Shown piece after piece: positions 1-12,500 of a stretch of 64,000 bases of DNA. A model generated the notes under the pieces. It saw nothing but the letters and a program-made list of their open reading frames with translations, had not been told where the DNA came from and made no database searches. Position 1 is the first letter of the stretch; every line of letters begins with the position of its first letter. Origin of the DNA: Capitella teleta (lineage: Eukaryota > Annelida > Polychaeta > Capitellidae); NCBI GenBank assembly GCA_000328365.1, contig KB309374.1, positions 135,285-199,284 of the forward strand. The letters run 5' to 3'. The position numbers and the translations under genes were made by a program.

Positions 1-2277
1 CACAAGTAATATTGATATTCGTCGCATTAATCGAGATTTCAGGCACAGCGTTGCATAGCGAGCAGCGTCGCACGGGAGTCGCCATCTTCGCATGACCTGG
101 TTTAGTTGTACAACTTCTGCTATTGGTTCCTGTGAGATAATGAATATTCATATGCATACAAATGAGGGAAATCTGCCACAACCTATGTAGGAAACGCAAA
201 ATCGCGCCCGGGACCGGGGTTTCCCCCTACTCTTATCGATAAATCCCAAGAGTTCTTTATCCTGCATACCACCATAGACAGTAGTACACAACGCCCGACC
301 TTGTTACGCAGTTGGGCAGCACTGCAGAGTCATCGAAGAATTACAATTATAACGACAAGAGTCAGTATATGAGACTGACAACGAACCACCAGCACCGAAC
401 TTCAATCATTATGAGATCCAAATCGATCGAAACTTGTCAATATATTCGAACGTGCATGGTTCTCTATCAATCCGCTCACATCTGAGCAACAGGTGCTCAG
501 ATGCTCTTTGGTCTCATTGGCTCTAATGACGAAGGTTTTGACAAATTTGGACCAATTTCACACTTTTTCATTTCTTGCATATTCGGTATTTGGTATAAAT
601 ATCGACCCCATACACGCAGAGCGAGGAATCTATTTGCATACGTCGTCCTCAAATTGCAAAGGTTTGTATCATCGTGCATTGTCGAAACTAGAAGATTACT
701 CTCCCTTCTTCTGTTCTTAGAATATTGCACAATTAATTCATGACTTGTTTGTCATCTCAAATAATGCGTCTTTCTATGGGGGCTATCCGGTGATCATGCA
801 TTCAAGCTTCAGAAGAAATCTATTCCATTGATATGGAAATATAAATACAATGCTCATAATACTAATGGCTACCCTGCTACTTTAATGAAAATTGCATCTC
901 CATCGTGGAATCCAAACATAAATCATTAATATGGACTGTAGTGTTCGAGCAATCCCACTGTTTTGGCATGAATACAGTACGTTCACCAAAATCACCGATA
1001 CTCACTATAGCTCACCTCCAAATATCCTCAACAAATGTTTCGCTCATGCTCTGAAAGGTTTTACCCAATAGTCCAATGCACAAAAATGAAAAAAAAAAAT
1101 TATATATTATCCAGCAAATTGGACCATCTGGAATTGTTATAAACGTGCAATGAGTTTCCCTACAGTGTACACGTATCAGTGCATAAACCTCGTATAACTA
1201 TTAATATGTGTGTCATCGGTTTTTGTTTATTTCTATTTTGCTGTTAATTATTCAGTTTTTGTCATAAAAGTTTCTATGTTTCTTGTGTTGTAATGTTTCT
1301 ATCGTTATAATTCATTTTGAGAACCCGCGCTCTTTTTTTTTTTTTTTTTTTTTCTTTCTCAACTTCCTTCACTTTTTTTTTCTTAGTTGACTGGCGTACC
1401 AGCGACCAAAAAGCCATTATGCCAGTTTCCTACGTTAATTTAAATTTATCGTTTACCTTTTTTTATTCAGCCTAATAGGTGTTTCTGTCTGGTTGTCTAC
1501 TCCTGCTTACCTCCGCGGACCACAAGTAACCGCATTAGGGCCTCAAAGTTTGACACAAGTGACCGATAAAAGACCAACTTACTGGCACTATTACTGGCAC
1601 TATTACTGGCACTATTACTGGCACTATTACTAGTATAATTGTGTGCTTTGTCTCGCATATGGACCGAATTATAATAACTTGTTATGCTTCAGTAATGGCG
1701 CCAATTATAGTCAATCAAAACGGCTGCAAACATAATTTTTATTGTGATGAATTTGCATACTTGCATTGCATACAATTTTAATGCACTAATGCAAGTATGA
1801 GTGTTTTCTTTCTTGTTTAATATTGTCTATGTTGCTCGTATACTTGGTACTTACTCGCTTCGATGGCCAATATCTTATTCGTACCTTTAAAAAATTCATT
1901 ACGCAAATGTTTGCTCGCAGTCTAGGATACAAATATATAAAGTTGGCGAATGACACTGTTATTGTTATTTTGCTATTATATAAACACTACATATATATAA
2001 TACTATATATATAATACATATATATACTGTATATATAAATACGGTAATAATTAACATGGGTTTATTAAAGGACATTAATGTAATCATATGGTACACAGAT
2101 ATAGAGTGTAATAGACGAATCCTGCAGTGTACTAAAACCACAGATGCTCCCTTCACTCAATTCTATTGCATTGTGCCTTTGATGTGAGTGAGCATGCAGT
2201 CCATCTGCGCTTTTATTAAACCACGATTTTCGGTGCTATAGGATTCGGTCATGGCCTTTTGATTCAATGTTTCAAAC

Positions 2278-2280
<3 letters not shown>
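1..2280. other. gene-free stretch at window start
   Basis: No reading frame here resembles a protein I know. It holds a short tandem repeat (1580-1627), a 12-nt perfect inverted repeat (CATACTTGCATT at 1756-1767 against its complement at 1788-1799), a T-run near 1331-1353 and an AT-alternating patch around 1985-2040. It lies downstream of the minus-strand serine protease homologue and is probably intergenic. Confidence 0.5.
1580..1627. repeat. 12-bp tandem repeat, 4 copies
   Basis: The unit TACTGGCACTAT occurs four times in direct succession, followed by a degraded fifth start. Simple minisatellite-like repeat with no visible function. Confidence 0.85.

Positions 2281-2315
<35 letters not shown>
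2281..2315. repeat. T35 homopolymer
   Basis: Thirty-five T in a row. On the minus strand this is an A-run about 40 nt past the stop of the serine protease homologue, so it would lie in or just beyond that gene's 3' UTR. Confidence 0.9.
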
Positions 2316-2354
2316 CATAAATACACCCGATATCCCGTTATATTCTGACAGAAA

Positions 2355-5300
2355 TCAGAATGTGAGGCCCTTGGCGTAGAAGACTGCACTGGTATTCTCT
2401 TCGATCCAGTCCAAGAATGCGGCTATTCGGGGTTTCTAGCAGGCAGTCCCCGGCCGAAGAAATGAACCACGAACTGATGGCTGCCACGAAGTGAGTACGG
2501 TCATCCTCGGGGTCATTCAGAGGGCAGTTCAGAGGTCCTCCGTTGTCACCCTGCTCAGCGAATCAAAGGGGACTTCATTCATTATTTCTATATCATATAC
2601 ATTCATGTTGTCTTAAATAGAAAAATCACAGCGATAAATGAGGAACACCCACGTTGCACGGGGCGGCGTCTTCAGCCGAATTGAAAACGCAGATGTGCTG
2701 ACTGAAGACGGAAGGACCGCCCATGAGGGGATCCAATCTGGCGGCGCATTCATCCGTGAAAATCACCGACATATCAGCTTTGATCAGCTCATTTGCCATA
2801 TTAGGAGTACTATCTGAAAAGGACGGAAGTCTCTTGATTATATGCACCAATATGGATATATATATAATATATTATAATATATTATAATATATTATAATAT
2901 ATTCTAACCTATTCTTCCCCATCCAGAGACAACGCAGGTTTCTCCCGCGAAATCATTGTCGTTGTTATCGGGAAGTCGAGCAACGCCAACGTTCGGAAGG
3001 TCAAGGTCAAGTGGATCGTCCCATCTGATGATGGCGAGGTCATTTGGATAACCAGCGCAGGTGTTACACCAATCGGGATGCTACGTTAATCCGCATGTGA
3101 AAGAAGCAGCAATGCGAGAGTGGCTCAAAGTGGAGTTTCCTTACCATTGTGAATTCGGCCATGTGTCTGGTTTGAGCGAACTCATGGTCATCTCGCGCGT
3201 GTAGTCCAGCGGTGATGTATGTCTCTTCAAGATTGTATCCACTGTGATAATTTAGGGTGTGAGTTTACAGATAATTAGGTAATAAATATACTTCACGTTG
3301 CAAACTAAATCTGGACAAGAGGTGTTCAGATACGGTTCGGTCTCATTCGAGAACGAAGCATTCTTGATCAAGACTGCCGCCAATTTCATTCATTGCTTTC
3401 CCTTTGTCACACAGCCTGTATTCTACCTGCAGGCCTCATTTATATTTACAAGCCTGATTTATGAATGTTAAACTCCATTATATTCCCTTCTCATTGATAA
3501 CAAAGGTTATGTATGCTTCACGAATAATATTCGGTGCTTTCATTGACATGCTATTGCCATGGTAACCAGCGGCACTTTACTTACGTTTGAAATTGAGCGG
3601 AATTTTGACGCTTTGGATGCCAGTATTATGACGTAACAAAATTGTCTTTATGGCATAACTTAATCTGGTTGGTTGATGTTAATTTTGGAACTGGAATCAT
3701 AACACTCCATGCGCTCAGCACTTAGCAGTTTCGTCAATGGAGCCAGATACCCAATACATGTACTGTATATATCAAACCATTGAAGGATGGATATCAGTCC
3801 TGATTTCATCTCGTGAAATATGTAGAATTTTTCTATGCAAAGCTATTGACATAATTATAATGTAAAATAAGTGCAAGGCCCACTAAAAAATTACCTGCGA
3901 TTTTGAAATTAATGCTGTGAAGTAAAACAAATTGGTTGTAGACATACTCAAGGCAATGCGCCGTTGTGAGGGCCTCTGTGGCGCTGAGCAGAATCGCACC
4001 GCACCGGTGAATCCTGGTGTCAATCGTGTGATGGAGAGAGAGCTGATGTGGGAATTCACCTGGGGAGGCAGGTGTTCCTCCAATCACATGAGGATCAAAA
4101 GCAAACGATGGTCCCAATGTAGCTCGTCTTGGACTCGATTGTCCTGCAAGAAAATATATATTTTATGTCGTCTTTGTTGGATTCGGTGCAGGTCGACATT
4201 CATGTTTCATGAACGTGTGCGTAAGTGGTTTTTACTAATTACCACGAAATGCGGTTGTGGTATAGCCAAAGAGGCGCGTTTCTTTTGTATACCTGAGTAT
4301 ACATATGGTAAAATTAATACGTATTGTCACATTGTGTATATGTATTACAATTTATGAATAAGCGGTATTGGATGTGGAGAATCCTAACGCTCAGTCTCAT
4401 TGAGTCAGACCACGGGCCGTTTTTTTTTTTTTGTTTTTTTTTGGTGCTTCAATGGAGCCAAATAATGTAACCGCGGATTTCAGTATGATTCTCGGATACA
4501 TCTTGAGGAATTAGTACAATGTCGGCTATACGTGTATATACATATAGGTTGCTTTCAGTCCGACTGCCCTGCTCAATGCTCTCTGGTGTAGACTTGTAGC
4601 AATCATGATTGTTGCATTGCAAGGGTTTTAATGAAACATTACATAATAATGAAGAAATACACATAGATGTATAACTAGGTCACTGATGATGCAATTCTGC
4701 TGTAATGTAGAGGAAACAATTTGATATCATTGGCTAATTTTGCTTTCGTATATTTCAATAATTATTTTATGTTAATTATTTCTTACATAATTTTCCTGGG
4801 TCATGTCTATAGCTGATTTTTTTTTTTCAAAATGAGTTTACATAATGCTAATCTATATGCTATTTCGCTTCGATTTCAATTTAATTGTTTTTCACGCAGA
4901 ACGTCAAGAACAAATTATCTGTTCCTCTTTTTGTGAGGTCAGATTTGTTTTGTCACTTTCCATCACAACTTTGGAGGGCGCAGCATTGTTTTATGCTTGT
5001 TCATCAAATATAATTATAATTTTTCTTATGGACACCATTATATGATAATTATCAGCTTGATATAACTCATATTATTTCCCTAAAAAATGGGATAACCTGA
5101 ACGAGTTGAGTGAACCGATAAACAGAATGGATTTCCTGGAAAAACAACGAGATCGGCAACAACTGAAGCCAAGACTGGAAGCGAGACTCGGGTCATGTGT
5201 GTTTCGTTCTTTTGAGCTCAGAAATCTGGTTAATAATGGACATCAACACAAATCAAGGCACCACATTTTAATATAATTGACAAATAAATAATATTCAAAT

Positions 5301-8300
5301 GCAAATAGGTGAACGGCGCATGGCTACGGATAAAAGAAAGTTCTTGACTAGCATGATATGAGATGCAATAAGTGAATGGAACATGACAAATAGAGGCACA
5401 AACACACTTATTTCTTATCCCCTGAGACTTCACATCGCCTAACAGTTGGAGCTTGAAATTTCGCTACTTTTTGCACGGCATCCCACAATGCCCTGCCATG
5501 GGTCAACGTCTTAATGACCGCCACGTATTTGCGGTTGTCTGCAAACGCCCTCAACTGCTTCGCTGTGTCCCAGCGTAACTCCACTTTCATCTGAGGTTCA
5601 TCAACGAGGGGTTTATTTAAGACATAACGAACAATTCCAGTGATGAAAGCGTCGTCCACGTGAACCGGTGGGATGTGCTCAGCTGCGTCAAGTAACTCAG
5701 CAAACGTGTTGTTGGATATCAGGTATGCTGCCCCCGCCAGGTAACGTGGGAAGAACGTGAATGGATACCTCTCCGTGGGCACGCCCCATTTCCCTGTCGA
5801 ATTCCGATGAACCTTAGCTGCCCAGGTGCCTCCCACGACAGGGGTGTCTCCGTGACACGCAGCCACGTTTGCAATCTGGTAAATGTTCAAGAAGATGTCA
5901 TCGTCCGTTTTGAGCAGATGGTTCACTCGCGGGCAATGTTCTTTCATGAATTTCAATCCCATCAGAGATTTCAGGGTAAGGTTATGGTAAGAATCGATGA
6001 AGGTCGCTCTAATTAAGTCATTGTTGACTTCTTGTTCGTTTAATAGCTTTAATTCTTCTTCTTTGTCATATTCCTCCGGTTGCGCAATCAGGAAGTAAAG
6101 GCGGATCTCTGGATAGGTCGCGTCCGTCCCTGGCCAACGCCTGGCGTCGGGCCCGACCACCGAACCCCAGGTTTCTCGAATCAACTGCCGTTCGTAGAAA
6201 TACCCAACAGCGCAATGAACTAGGATCACCATGGTTACGTGCGAGGGACAGACAATACTTGGCATCATGTCAAACTCATAATTGGTATTGGTCAACTGCA
6301 AAGGCCATCTTCGGAAGTAAACATCAGTTTCATTTGGAAATGTGAGCGCAGGGTGAAGGTGGACACCTTGCAGGTCATCAGGGTACTCAGCTGACCAAGG
6401 ACCTTGTTTTACACGCTGATTGTGCTGGAAGGATCGACATGGTATACGTCCTCCACCAGGGATATACAGCACTCCATCCTTGATGTTCTCTTCCAAAGGA
6501 AAGTCAACACCATCCTGCGTGATGTCCCCACACCCTGATCTCACAAGAGGGGCCCAGGTGGATGCATGTTGCATTGTCACATCACCTGTTGATGAATGAC
6601 GAGCGGATCCAAGACTGGGGGGTGTAGAACGATTCGTTCCGACTTGTCTGCGTGTTTCAGAGTTGTTTAACAGTTGAGGTAGATCAGAGGTCCCCAGGTG
6701 ATATCGTTGATAAACGACGATCTGCACCACACATCCCATAAAGCACAAAATTGGCAACAGTATTCCATTTCGTATATTCATTTTTGCGGTAATCCATTCA
6801 CTGAATGAACACACCGCAATCTGTGGTTTAAAGTTTTCCAACACATTTATATTCAGCGGATGAAATTCGTCGATGAATCGTAAGCATTGACCTTATAAGT
6901 TTGCATCGCTACTTTTGGAGGCTGACACATTCTAAAAGAATCACCGAACCGTGGCATCCGATGCAAATCTTTAAATCGAATGCATGGATGAACAGCACAG
7001 GTGCCGTCATAATTATTTTCTTTTAATGTTTAGCAAGTTAATGCTATGTATATATGAACGTTGGTTGTGCGTAAGAAGTTGAGGCCATTGAGACCAAAAT
7101 GCCGGCTATTGTGAGCACAGACATGACGCTTGCATGGTATGCACTCATTCATTGGGCGCTGAGTATTATTGCTTATAGTACTATTGCGCTTATTCATTGG
7201 GTCATTTAGAAGGGTTTTGGATTGGGAAACACAGTAGAAGAACAAACCAGGGAAACTAGTGCACCAATTAGCCGATAATTACCACAATGCAACCGCCAAC
7301 ACCGCAAAGAGCACCAAGCAAGGAAATCACATGAAGAGTAACTCCATCTCACCAATCAAGTCAATGATGCAGCATCTCGCTGCCCAATCTACCCAAAACG
7401 AAGGAATTCACATTGGTCTCCGGTGTCCTCCTGTTGGGATTGCAGGTAGTGCTCGACTGGATAAAGGATTAAATGCGCACAGTGTCCACAATCCTGAGGC
7501 AGGAGTGGGGGCAGTGATGGCTGACCACGGAGAAGGATTCCTGAGCAGAGATCTTGGACACAAGCGTAGAAGATCGTGCGTGAAGATCATACCTTACCTT
7601 AAGATACCTTAAATCTGTCTGGCTGCAGGCAGTAAAGTCGCCTCTCAGACCAGATCCTCTGAGGTTTTTTTTTTCTTCTCACTCTACTGATCTTCAAAAC
7701 CACGCACACGTGAGTGACCGGGCGGCAGGCATTCGTTGTAAAAAGGTGACGTCTCCAGAGATGGTCTAATCGGTTAACCGTAAGCAACCAGAATTGAAAA
7801 AAAAAAAAAAATAATAATAATAATATGATGCACTCTGAAAAGGCTGACAGCTTTCAGAAGAGTAATATCCATAATATTTTTGCATGGAGAATGGAGTTAA
7901 TCCAAGAGTCGCAAACCGCCAAATCATATCAATATCAAATCAATATCATATCAAATATCAATATCATATCAAATCATATGCAGTGCATCAACACGCAAAA
8001 CATACATCATCGAGTAGAGGAAACCAAGTCTACCATAGATTGACCCTGTTCTGGATGCCTACGAGATGTTTATTATCAGATACACATAAGTATTTTTATG
8101 ACTGTGTTTGTCTAAAAGTAAGATAGAACGAACGAAACCAGAAGAAGACTCAAAATAAATAAATTTTATTACATAAATTGAGCTTGAAGCATTGTGCTCC
8201 CAAAGTTGTAATTAAGGACGAGACCTGCTATGCCCGATGGATTCAAACCGAAGCATATGACTAATTAATAAGAAGAAGACGGCATGACGCAAAGACAATC

Positions 8301-8661
8301 GCATCAACTCCAGCCAATCGGGGGTTCACTTCAGATCAACTCAGAATCCCTGATCAGAACAAAGCGAGGCACTTTTATATTCTGCCTTCAAGATGTTTGC
8401 AAATATCCAACCCAAGAAAGTTTGAAATAATTACCTGGTATGGATTGACTATGTTAATCTGCACCCATTTATACAAAGAAATCAAATAAAAAGTTTTATT
8501 TTGTATGAGAGAGGAACATTTAAATGTGAGTGGTGTGTGATCACGAAGAGAGCTAAATCAAATGAGTCCCTCAATGAACGAGCATATTGGAATGTCATAT
8601 ATGTTGCATGGCGCTTCAATTCAAACAAATAAACATTTTTGCTAATGTCACGACACTAGCA

Positions 8662-8697
<36 letters not shown>

Positions 8698-8957
8698 GTG
8701 CGATGCTTTATTTGTGCGTCCAATGAAGCCTATCAATGGTCCATGGCCCTGTTTGCCGCCAAATGTGGAAATATCGTAGAATGTTGAGTGCACTCTATTA
8801 ATTAAGATAAATTGGCATAAATGTTGATAAAATTGAAAGATAAATTATAGGAATAGCAGCATGACATGTTAGACTAACCATAACAAATATTTATTTATCT
8901 GGTTTTAGTGTGTGTGTTACACTGCGATCTGATTTGTAACACTTTCTCAGAATGTTG

Positions 8958-8992
<35 letters not shown>

Positions 8993-9514
8993 CAACGAAA
9001 CCAACAAAAAGACAAAAGCAATGTACTGGAGTTATGAACTCCGACGTTCGTTAATCAAATGTAGAAAAAAAAAATGCATTATCTATATATTTTTGCATGC
9101 AAATAATAATTGTTTTCTTTGTTTTTTAAAGAAACTATGTTCTTGGATTGTTTCTTTTGTAATGTATCTAATTTTGTTCATTTCTAAAGGCATTTTTTTC
9201 AATATATAAGTAATTCATAAAATCTATGTTTGTCTTTAATGTACACATGTAATACACATCTCGATGCAGTAAAAAGTTCGTGCCTTGTGTATACAGATAC
9301 TCTAAACAGGGTACAGGCATTTTCGTATACAGCTGCTATAAAGTAAAACTTTCCTTATGTTAATAAGAAAATGTTGAGAGATATTTAAGGAAAGATAAAA
9401 GACGAAAATAATAATTAATATTACATGTACTGTAAATATAAACTTATGCAACAACTCACCAGGCTGAATAACAGCCATCAAACAAACGATGGCAATGTTA
9501 GGAAAGAAATTCAT
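2355..9514 (-). CDS. secreted trypsin-fold serine protease homologue, six exons, catalytic Ser replaced by Asn
   Basis: Exons read on the minus strand: 9514-9460, 4143-3948, 3241-3145, 3080-2909, 2813-2653, 2550-2355; all introns are GT-AG and the phases join (1,2,0,1,0). Exon 1 encodes a signal peptide (MNFFPNIAIVCLMAVIQPG) and has a TATA box about 55 nt upstream of the ATG. After a short propeptide comes the mature-type start VIGGTPASPGEFPHQLSL. The His box is TTAHC and the Asp box is NDLAII, both intact. The Ser box reads CNGDNGGPL, so chymotrypsin-numbered Ser195 is Asn and position 189 is Ala: by family knowledge it should lack peptidase activity. The last exon has one extra base after GDCLL; the family ending (PRIAAFLDWIEE..) follows in the shifted frame, so it is either a sequencing error or a decaying gene. 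Joining exon 1 to the rest across 5.3 kb is inferred from phase, signal peptide and promoter. Confidence 0.72.
2862..2903. repeat. 10-bp AT-rich tandem repeat
   Basis: About four copies of a unit ATTATAATAT inside the intron between exons 4 and 5 of the serine protease homologue. Confidence 0.75.
4144..5407. other. 3' part of intron 1 of the protease homologue gene
   Basis: No coding signal recognised. AT-rich, with short T-runs near 4420-4441. It separates exon 2 of the protease homologue from the stop codon of the nested galactosyltransferase. Confidence 0.5.
5408..6781 (-). CDS. beta-1,3-galactosyltransferase-like type II Golgi glycosyltransferase (GT31), intronless
   Basis: A 457-residue uninterrupted frame. 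The start chosen is the first ATG of the frame (6781), giving a short cytoplasmic tail and a hydrophobic signal anchor (about residues 6-25), the expected type II Golgi topology. A long stem (to about residue 170) precedes the catalytic domain. Family motifs in order are RETWG, LLKTDDDIFLN (the DxD metal/UDP-sugar site), WGVPTERYPFTFFPRYLAGAAYLIS-type acceptor loop and VDDAFITGI in place of the commoner EDVFxG. Several N-glycosylation sequons are present (for example NSTG, NLTL, NNTF). By family it transfers galactose or GlcNAc in beta-1,3 linkage to glycan acceptors; the exact donor cannot be told. It is longer than typical B3GALT proteins (about 330 residues) because of the stem. It sits wholly inside intron 1 of the protease homologue gene on the same strand. 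Confidence 0.9.
   Translation of the reverse strand: MNIRNGILLPILCFMGCVVQIVVYQRYHLGTSDLPQLLNNSETRRQVGTNRSTPPSLGSARHSSTGDVTMQHASTWAPLVRSGCGDITQDGVDFPLEENIKDGVLYIPGGGRIPCRSFQHNQRVKQGPWSAEYPDDLQGVHLHPALTFPNETDVYFRRWPLQLTNTNYEFDMMPSIVCPSHVTMVILVHCAVGYFYERQLIRETWGSVVGPDARRWPGTDATYPEIRLYFLIAQPEEYDKEEELKLLNEQEVNNDLIRATFIDSYHNLTLKSLMGLKFMKEHCPRVNHLLKTDDDIFLNIYQIANVAACHGDTPVVGGTWAAKVHRNSTGKWGVPTERYPFTFFPRYLAGAAYLISNNTFAELLDAAEHIPPVHVDDAFITGIVRYVLNKPLVDEPQMKVELRWDTAKQLRAFADNRKYVAVIKTLTHGRALWDAVQKVAKFQAPTVRRCEVSGDKK
8667..8695. repeat. A-run of about 29
   Basis: Homopolymer inside intron 1 of the protease homologue gene. Confidence 0.9.
8958..8987. repeat. A-run of about 30
   Basis: Second long homopolymer about 270 bp from the previous one, same strand orientation. 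Confidence 0.9.
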
Positions 9515-9566
9515 TGTTGCCAGCCGAAGTTCATCTGCATCAAAATTGGGGCACAATTATTATTTA

Positions 9567-9572
9567 TTTATA
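9567..9572 (-). promoter_or_regulatory. TATA box of the protease homologue gene
   Basis: On the minus strand GTATAAATAAATA lies 53-58 nt upstream of the signal-peptide ATG at 9514. Standard 25-30 nt spacing would put the start of transcription near 9540 and leave a 5' UTR of roughly 25 nt. This supports the exon 1 assignment. Confidence 0.55.
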
Positions 9573-12500
9573 CGAAGTCCTACTAGTTTCTCCCAGGTAG
9601 CTGCGGTCACACGGACCGAATTGTCGGTTCACGAGCACTTCAAGTACAGTGTACAATGTACCACGTATTAATTGGTACATTACTTTTCAAGAGCGTTCGT
9701 ACATTTAGTTTTTAATCAATAATGTTTTTGGTGAGATGCCACCTGTCTTCCTCCCACGACCAAGAAAATTATTGTGTGTGAAGGTTAAGTTGTTATTGTC
9801 CCATACTCCTTTTCAAATTATTGAGGGAGACTAACGAGTAGTTTATTCTTATAGCGGCTATAACACAATAGTGCAGCAGAAATCAGTGGGTGGAATTAGG
9901 GAAATGATTATTAGAGGGCTCGTGTATAAATACAGAAAAAATTCCAGAAGATTCCAGGGAGTAAGCTAGGGAAGAAGCTACATGTCGCTATAAATTCAAA
10001 ACAAAAATATTGTAGAGCATTATCTCATTTGTTAACAATCGAAGAGTCATTACGATAAAATGGTAAGCAAGCCTCCTTCTGTAATATACAGGGTGATTCA
10101 TAAGTCTATTCACGGATTTTAAATGTCGCTTAATGGGTTACAAAATAGCTATTTTCTCTGAAACCGCGCTACTTATCCCATAAAAATTATCATTTATAGT
10201 TACAGTAGCGTCTTATCTAGACTGACATGCCTTTTATTTAATTTTTTTTTTTCACTCAAAATAAACTTATAACTTTAACGAAACGACGCTGTGTTTTTCT
10301 CTCATCGGAAACCACTCTAGCTCGAGCTCCTTCATCTGACTCTTTGAGTGGTATTTATCGTTCTTAATTTCGCCTCAATAACCAATTTTTAATAACCAAT
10401 GTTGTGGTTTGATGTCACAGGATATTCAGAACTTGTTTAATAAGAAGCGTTGACGAAAGATTGCTCAATATTATGTTTACGAGAACAATCTGCGTCATCG
10501 CGGGCATGATATTTTGCCCCAGTCACGGTATGCCGCTGACATGTACATGCATAACATTTCAGCATTGTTTAATGCTTTTAAATTTTACACAATCTGTACA
10601 TCTGAATTTAAGTGAGGAGAGGTGTATGCATGGACCTTTGTTAGTGTAAAAGTGTTAAATATAGTGCTAAAAAAAAAATCTCCCCGTGGTATTATCTATC
10701 GAGAAACGCGAACTGGAAAATGGGATCATTTACCATCAACAAATTTGACAACATGTAAATTCGATTATGTGAATTATATTTTTTTCCATGCATTACCATG
10801 CATGATAATGGCCAATTTAATGTTACACTTTTGGGTCAAAATTGTCAAAATTGTCTCACTTAAATCAAACAATGAAGCTTTACATCAAAGACTCTCATGC
10901 ATTGATGCATATACGCGATCGCATTATGAAGTCATTCGTAAAAATATGAGGTAAGAATTTCTCTCACATCCTAAACTTTGAAAAAAATGAAAAATAAAAA
11001 AAAAATTAAAAAAAATTAAAATTATGAAATTTACTTATATATTAAGTACACACATACAATTATCAACGTTTTGGACTTTTGGTATGAAGTCGCGCATTTG
11101 CATGGCGACATTGCCATTGCACATGCATGCTTGTTTACAGCTTCTGATGTTCTAATCTAAGCTGAACCATCAATGTGCGGTGCGAGACGGCGGGGCTAAT
11201 TCCATATTTCGGGATATTCAAATTGAAATGACCAATTGGACTAAAAATGCAGATACATTGTACTAATTGATAAAATAATCTTCTCATTGTAAATGATAAT
11301 TATTTCAGGATACATAGCGCAGTTTAAGAGAAGAAAAAGTCTTTTATAACACTCAACGCAACATTGAAAATTCCCCATATTCTGGGAATAGACCCATGAT
11401 TCCATGAATCGCCTTGTATATTTCGCAATATTCTACATGCAATTGCAATCATTTGTTCTCCATGACAAATACCTTCGCGATAAAAGTTCAAAGCTTAAAT
11501 TCGCGCCACACAGGAATACTTCACCTCCCAATAACCAAGTGAAATTTATGATATGTACACGTACGCAATGGGGACTATAGGTATCTTCCAACTATTAAGT
11601 CTATCGTCTGTGATCCTGTGATAATGATAATGCTCGATAATGGCATACCAGGCCATTGTGTAACACTCAGGTCGTCTGCTCGTTAGACAATGAATACCAT
11701 ACAGGAACAATGTGGGAGTTTTTAAACCTGTTTAATGACTGTCTGAAAAAAAAAGTACCTTGAGGTGTCAAATGCGACAGACTGCTCTCCGTGCCTTCCT
11801 TGTCCGCTTGTCTTCTGCACATCTATAGATAACCTTTGCCCGCGAAGGAGATGTCCGTGCACCGCATCCACATAGTTCGCATCTGATTAAGTTGGCTCCA
11901 GCATTCAGGGATTGTGCTCCTGTTGTTGACCCCAAGCCCTTTATTCCAGCACACAAAGATAGCGACGAATTGACCCGGATTGAGTCGGCCCTGACTTCCT
12001 TTGGTCTTCTTGGTGGAAGAACTCGCCGCTGTGAACCAATTCCCAATGTTTTCGGGTTCACCCTCTTTGCGGTACTCTTTATTCTCTATTTCATTCAATT
12101 TCAATTTTGTCTGGAGGTGTGATCTCTAACGGCAATGTATTTGAACCAGACGGTGACTATATACCGTCCGTTATGGTCTACATAATATAGTATCTTGAGC
12201 GACACAACAAAACGAATTTTAGATTCGTGTATAGGTATCCTAGCATAAGTTTGATTAGATAATGGTCGAAGATATTGGCTGCTGTGGATTTGTCAAGGTT
12301 GTCCAGAAACACCATGATGCATGAGGAAGGATTGCCTTCTGCGGCTTCCCGGGGTGGAGTTTTTACTTAGAACTCTTATCGTGAATCCTATCAAAGGCAA
12401 TTGTACACAGCGCCCGACCAAACATTATAGGCTACAAGGAATTACATTTGTGATTCACAGTAAAAAACGTCCGCAGCCTAATCTGGTGTCAAACCCGAGA

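Larger units (their letters stand above)
6782..9459. other. 5' part of intron 1 of the protease homologue gene
   Basis: No gene recognised. It contains A-runs at about 8667-8695 and 8958-8987 and a CAATATCA-rich simple patch at about 7930-7980. A GC-richer block at 7390-7590 is open in several frames on both strands but matches nothing I know. A TTATAA near 6893-6898 could serve the nested galactosyltransferase. Confidence 0.45.

Noticed and set aside
5408-6844. Longer galactosyltransferase start at 6844
   Set aside because: The codon there is GTG; the first ATG is at 6781 and directly precedes the signal anchor.
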